Assembly: GCA_964533935.1 (NCBI GenBank)
Contig: CAZHOG010000014.1
Coordinates: 1 to 27,702, forward strand
DNA from: RUG14121 sp964533935
GTDB lineage: Bacteria > Bacillota_I > Bacilli_A > RF39 > UBA660
DNA length: 27,702 nucleotides
Direction: 5' to 3'
Position numbers and translations under genes: made by a program. The notes under the pieces were generated by a model that was not told the DNA's origin, made no database searches, and was given only the letters and a program-made list of their open reading frames with translations. Below, piece after piece: positions 23,801-27,702 of this stretch. The stretch's first letter is position 1. Each line of letters starts with the position of its first letter.

Positions 23801-24268
23801 ATGCGTAAAAGAAGAGCAGTAAAAAGAGATGTATTACCAGATCCAGTGTATAATTCTAAAATTGTTACTAAATTAGTAAATCAAATTATGCAAGATGGAA
23901 AAAAAGGTACAGCTCAAAAAATATTATATGAAGCTTTTGATGTTATAGCTGAAAAAACAGGTAAACCTGCAATTGATGTTTATAATGAAGCTTTAGAAAA
24001 CATTAAACCAGCACTAGAAGTTAAATCTAGACGTGTTGGTGGATCAAATTACCAAGTTCCTATTGAAGTTTCTGATGATAGAAGTCAAGCATTAGCATTA
24101 AGATGGTTAGTTAACTATGCTAAATTAAGAAATGGAAGAGGAATGGCTATTAATTTAGCTAACGAAATTATGGATGCAGCCGCTGGAACAGGTGGAGCTG
24201 TTAAAAAACGTGAAGATACTCACAAAATGGCAGAAGCAAATAAAGCATTTGCTCATTATAGATGGTAG
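23801..24268 (+). CDS. rpsG: 30S ribosomal protein S7 (uS7)
   Basis: S7 nucleates the head of the 30S subunit by binding the 3' domain of 16S rRNA. The 155-aa protein starts RKRRAVKRDVLPDP and contains the rRNA-binding GGSNYQVPIEV and ALRWLVNYAKLRNGRGMA segments, ending FAHYRW. It follows rpsL by 24 bases with an AAGGAGG site. In other bacteria S7 is the operon's feedback regulator; no clear binding structure is evident in this short gap. Confidence 0.99.
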   Translation: MRKRRAVKRDVLPDPVYNSKIVTKLVNQIMQDGKKGTAQKILYEAFDVIAEKTGKPAIDVYNEALENIKPALEVKSRRVGGSNYQVPIEVSDDRSQALALRWLVNYAKLRNGRGMAINLANEIMDAAAGTGGAVKKREDTHKMAEANKAFAHYRW

Positions 24269-24277
24269 GTGTAAAGC

Positions 24278-26350
24278 ATGGCAAGAGACGTTTCAATTGA
24301 AAAATTACGTAATTTAGGAATTATGGCTCATATAGATGCTGGTAAAACAACATTTACAGAACGTGTTTTATTCCATACTGGTATCACTCATAAAATTGGT
24401 GAAACTCATGATGGAGAATCACAAATGGACTGGATGGAACAAGAAAAGGAAAGAGGTATCACTATTACTAGTGCTGCAACAACTGCACACTGGAAAGGAT
24501 ATCGTTATAATATAATTGATACTCCAGGACACGTAGACTTCACTATTGAAGTTCAAAGAAGTTTAAGAGTACTTGATGGTGCTATTTGTTTATTAGATGG
24601 TAATGCAGGTGTTGAACCTCAATCTGAAACAGTATGGCGTCAAGCTACTGAATATAAAGTTCCTAGAATGATCTTTGTTAATAAGATGGATAAAATAGGA
24701 GCTGATTTCCAATTTTCATTGGATACAGTTGGTAAAAGATTAGGAGTTAAATATGCTCCAATTCAATGGCCAATTGGTGCTGAAAATGATTTTAATGGAG
24801 TTATAGATTTATTAGAAATGAAAGCTTATCATTATGATGGTGATGAACATGAAAATCCTACTGAAATCGAAATTCCAGAAGATTTAAAAGCATTAGCTGA
24901 AGAAAAACATGCTGAATTAATCGAAGCTGCTGCAGAATATGATGATGAATTAATGATGAAATACCTTGATGGTGCTGAAATCACTATTCCTGAAATTAAA
25001 GCTGCAATCAGAAAAGGTGTTTTAGCTGCTGAATTCTTCCCAGTTATGTGTGGTAGTGCATTATCAAATATTGGTGTTAAGTTAGCTCTTGATGCAGTAA
25101 TTGATTACATGCCTGCTCCAACTGATATTGAAGCTATTGATTGTATAGATAAAGATGGAAATGATGTTAAACGTCATCCTAGTGATAGCGAACCATTTAC
25201 AGCTTTAGCATTTAAAATCATGGCAGATCCATTTGTTGGTAGATTATCATTCTTTAGAGTTTATTCAGGAGTTCTACATAGTGGATCTTATGTATTAAAT
25301 TCAACTAAGAATGTTAAAGAAAGAATTGGTCGTATTTTACAAATGCATGCAAATACTCGTAAAGAAATTACAGAAGTATATACTGGTGAGATTGCTGCTG
25401 CAGTTGGATTAAAAAATACTACTACTGCTGATACACTTTGTGATGAAAAGAGTTTCTGTATAATGAAAGGTATGGAATTTCCAGACCCAGTTATTGATGA
25501 AGCTATTGAACCAAAGAGTAAAGCAGACCAAGATAAATTAGGAATCGCTTTTCAAAGATTAGCTGAAGAAGATCCAACATTTAAATATAAAACTGATACA
25601 GAAACTGGTCAAACAGTTATTAGTGGAATGGGAGAATTACACTTAGAAGTTCTTGTTAGAAGAATGAAAGATGAATTTAACGTTGAAGCTAATATTGGTA
25701 GACCACAAGTTGCTTATCGTGAAACATTAACTCAAATGGCTGAATGTGAAGGTAAATATATCAAACAATCAGGTGGACGTGGACAATATGGACATGTTTG
25801 GGTTAGATTTGAACCTAATAAAGATAAAGGTTATGAATTTGTTGATGCTGTAGTTGGTGGAGTTGTTCCTCGTGAATATATTCCAGTAACTGATAAAGGA
25901 TTACAAGAAGCAATGGCTGGTGGAGTTTTAGCTGGATACCCAATGGTAGATGTTAAAGCTACATTATTTGATGGTTCATACCATGATGTCGATTCATCAG
26001 AAATGGCATTCAAAATTGCTGCTAGTATGGCTTTAAAAGAAGCTAAAAATAAATGTAAACCAGTTCTTCTTGAACCAGTTATGAAAGTTGACGTAACTAT
26101 TCCAGAAGAATATATGGGTAACGTTATGGGAGATTTAACAAGCAGAAGAGGACGTCCAATGGGACAAGAATCAAGCTTTAATGCAATTACTATTGACGCA
26201 ATGGTACCACTTGCAGAAATGTTTGGTTATGCTACTTCACTTCGTTCAAATACTCAAGGACGTGGTAACTTCTCAATGTTCTTAGATCATTATGAAGAAG
26301 TACCTAAATCAATCGCTGAAGAAATCATAAAGAAAAACAGCGCTAATTAA
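24278..26350 (+). CDS. fusA: Elongation factor G
   Basis: EF-G is the GTPase that drives translocation on the ribosome. The 690-aa protein shows the G1 loop AHIDAGKTT, switch region GITITSAATTA, DTPGHVDF (G3), NKMDK (G4) and GSA (G5), then domains II-V with SGMGELHLEVL and GRGQYGHVWVRFEP. It starts nine bases after rpsG, with a weak GGTG site that suggests translational coupling. Nothing is missing compared with standard EF-G. Confidence 0.99.
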   Translation: MARDVSIEKLRNLGIMAHIDAGKTTFTERVLFHTGITHKIGETHDGESQMDWMEQEKERGITITSAATTAHWKGYRYNIIDTPGHVDFTIEVQRSLRVLDGAICLLDGNAGVEPQSETVWRQATEYKVPRMIFVNKMDKIGADFQFSLDTVGKRLGVKYAPIQWPIGAENDFNGVIDLLEMKAYHYDGDEHENPTEIEIPEDLKALAEEKHAELIEAAAEYDDELMMKYLDGAEITIPEIKAAIRKGVLAAEFFPVMCGSALSNIGVKLALDAVIDYMPAPTDIEAIDCIDKDGNDVKRHPSDSEPFTALAFKIMADPFVGRLSFFRVYSGVLHSGSYVLNSTKNVKERIGRILQMHANTRKEITEVYTGEIAAAVGLKNTTTADTLCDEKSFCIMKGMEFPDPVIDEAIEPKSKADQDKLGIAFQRLAEEDPTFKYKTDTETGQTVISGMGELHLEVLVRRMKDEFNVEANIGRPQVAYRETLTQMAECEGKYIKQSGGRGQYGHVWVRFEPNKDKGYEFVDAVVGGVVPREYIPVTDKGLQEAMAGGVLAGYPMVDVKATLFDGSYHDVDSSEMAFKIAASMALKEAKNKCKPVLLEPVMKVDVTIPEEYMGNVMGDLTSRRGRPMGQESSFNAITIDAMVPLAEMFGYATSLRSNTQGRGNFSMFLDHYEEVPKSIAEEIIKKNSAN

Positions 26351-26358
26351 AAATAATA

Positions 26359-26388
26359 CTTGAAAAATATTCAAGCATTAGATAAAAT
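26359..26388 (+). promoter_or_regulatory. Candidate internal tuf promoter with overlapping hairpin
   Basis: TTGAAA (26360-26365), 17 bp, TAAAAT (26383-26388), with a TATAAT at 26388-26393 as an alternative. The -35 is part of an inverted repeat, CTTGAA (26359-26364) with TTCAAG (26370-26375). There is no T-tract, so this is a promoter or partial attenuator, not a full terminator. Confidence 0.5.
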
Positions 26389-26418
26389 ATAATAGAAATA
26401 TGGAAGGAGAAATTATAT

Positions 26419-27588
26419 ATGGCAAGAGAAAAATTTGATCGTTCAAAAGAACACGTTAATATTGGTACTATTGGACATGTTGACCATGGTAAAACAACAT
26501 TAACAGCTGCTATATCAAAATATTTTGGTAAAGAATTTATGGATTACGCTACAATCGATAAGGCACCAGAAGAGAGAGAGCGTGGTATTACAATTAACAC
26601 ATCTCACGTTGAGTATGAAACTGACACTCGTCACTATGCTCACGTTGACTGCCCAGGACATGCTGACTATGTTAAAAACATGATCACTGGTGCTGCACAA
26701 ATGGATGGTGCAATTTTAGTTGTATCAGCTGCAGATGGTCCTATGCCTCAAACAAGAGAACATATCTTATTATCAAGACAAGTTGGAGTTCCTAAGATCG
26801 TTGTTTACATGAATAAATGTGACCAAGTTGATGATCCAGAATTACTTGACTTAGTTGAAATGGAAATCAGAGAATTATTAGGAGAATACAATTATGATGC
26901 TGAATGTCCTATCATTCGTGGTAGTGCATTAAAAGCTCTTGAAGGTGACGAAGCTGCTGTTCAATCTATTAAAGATTTAATGGCTGCAGTTGATTCTTAT
27001 ATTGATTCACCAGTAAGAGATACTGACAAACCATTCTTAATGAGTATTGAAGATGTATTCACAATTTCAGGACGTGGAACAGTTGTTACTGGACGTGTTG
27101 AAAGAGGAGTATTAAAACTTAATGATGAAGTTGAAATCGTTGGATTAAAAGACACTAAGAAAACTGTTGTTACAGGAATCGAAATGTTCAGAAAATCATT
27201 AGATTTCGCTCAATCTGGAGATAACGCTGGTGCATTACTTCGTGGTATCTCTCGCGAAGATGTTGAACGTGGACAAGTTCTAGCTAAACCAGGATCAGTT
27301 ACACCTCATCATCAATTCAAAGCTTCTGTTTATGTATTAAGCAAAGAAGAAGGCGGACGTCATACTCCATTCTTCTCAAATTATAGACCACAATTCTATT
27401 TCCGTACTACAGATGTAACTGGTGTTATCGAGTTACCTGCTGGTGTTGAAATGGTTATGCCTGGTGATAATGTTGATATGACAGTTGAATTAATCGCTCC
27501 TGTAGCATTAGAAAAAGGTACTAAATTCTCAATTCGTGAAGGTGGACGTACTGTAGGTGCTGGAGTAGTTGCTGAAATTATTAAATAA
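26419..27588 (+). CDS. tuf: Elongation factor Tu
   Basis: EF-Tu delivers aminoacyl-tRNA to the ribosome as a GTP complex. The 389-aa protein has GHVDHGKTT (19-27), the switch RGITINTSHVEYE, DCPGHADY, NKCD and SAL, followed by two beta-barrel domains with SGRGTVVTGRVERG and EEGGRHTPFFSNYRPQFY. It is a few residues shorter than most EF-Tu. A 68-bp gap with a possible own promoter separates it from fusA, and AAGGAG precedes the ATG. Confidence 0.99.
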   Translation: MAREKFDRSKEHVNIGTIGHVDHGKTTLTAAISKYFGKEFMDYATIDKAPEERERGITINTSHVEYETDTRHYAHVDCPGHADYVKNMITGAAQMDGAILVVSAADGPMPQTREHILLSRQVGVPKIVVYMNKCDQVDDPELLDLVEMEIRELLGEYNYDAECPIIRGSALKALEGDEAAVQSIKDLMAAVDSYIDSPVRDTDKPFLMSIEDVFTISGRGTVVTGRVERGVLKLNDEVEIVGLKDTKKTVVTGIEMFRKSLDFAQSGDNAGALLRGISREDVERGQVLAKPGSVTPHHQFKASVYVLSKEEGGRHTPFFSNYRPQFYFRTTDVTGVIELPAGVEMVMPGDNVDMTVELIAPVALEKGTKFSIREGGRTVGAGVVAEIIK

Positions 27589-27606
27589 TTATTGATGTAA
27601 CAAATT

Positions 27607-27632
27607 AAAAATCGCTTTATAGCGATTTTTTT
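27607..27632 (+). terminator. Terminator of the str operon
   Basis: The stem AAAATCGCT (27608-27616) pairs with AGCGATTTT (27621-27629) around TTAT, followed by more T residues. Confidence 0.92.
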
Positions 27633-27653
27633 ATTTAATTAATAAGGTATTTT

Positions 27654-27662
27654 TGTTATACT
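27654..27662 (+). promoter_or_regulatory. Extended -10 promoter of the next gene
   Basis: TGT-TATACT lies 22 bp after the tuf terminator, with no clear -35. GGTGA and ATG 27689 follow. Confidence 0.55.
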
Positions 27663-27688
27663 ATAAGTACATAGTAGATGGTGAATAT

Positions 27689-27702
27689 ATGAAGAATAAA
27701 AG
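27689..27702 (+). CDS. Start of an unidentified gene (truncated by window end)
   Basis: ATG AAG AAT AAA and two more bases are present before the window ends. A GGTGA site lies six bases upstream and an extended -10 promoter precedes it. Only four codons are visible, so no product can be named. Confidence 0.45.

Noticed and set aside
1..27702. CRISPR arrays, insertion sequences, prophage structural genes
   Set aside because: No regularly spaced repeats, transposase motifs or phage structural genes were found; DUF5131 alone does not make a prophage.

Overview
The window is very AT-rich DNA from a Gram-positive-type (Bacillota) bacterium with a compact genome. The support is a monoderm envelope gene set (lipoteichoic acid synthase, LemA plus DUF2207, a SipW-type exported protein), a B. 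subtilis-like OhrR, and the rpsL-rpsG-fusA-tuf order. UGA is used as a stop (for example in ohrR and the U32 gene) and Trp is TGG, so the mycoplasma code does not apply. An uncultured gut Bacilli lineage (RF39-like) would fit, but that is inference.

Layout: 1-620 holds tRNA-Gly(UCC) and ohrR on the minus strand. 715-12974 is a run of plus-strand genes: a U32-family RNA hydroxylase-like protein, an HTH/membrane protein with a DUF4097-type repeat protein, an S41 peptidase-like gene, a thymidylate kinase, an EamA permease, a LemA/DUF2207 pair, a DUF5131 protein, and a two-gene unit of HD-domain membrane protein plus helical protein. 12975-18731 is the accessory part: a second HTH regulator, a 33-codon leader ORF feeding a PfkB-SIS fusion, a long regulatory gap, a membrane-anchored beta-helix surface protein, and a decayed gene abutting the 3' end of tRNA-Gly(GCC). 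18820-22271 encodes envelope functions (ltaS, an anchored partner, a SipW-type protein). 22292-23170 is a kinase-fold gene on the minus strand. 23241-27632 is the str operon, followed by the first codons of another gene.

Two features stand out. First, transcription units are packed so tightly that terminators and promoters share bases. In the clearest case an exact 46-bp repeat is both the terminator of one gene and the promoter of the next, and its two copies bracket the S41 gene like a cassette. Second, the PfkB-SIS gene starts inside a 14-nt tandem duplication. The duplication displaces the start codon from its Shine-Dalgarno sequence and makes a chain of ATGA stop/start overlaps.

Many promoters carry an extended -10 (TGn-TATAAT type) with a weak or absent -35. 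All functions are assigned by reading motifs; no database search was possible.
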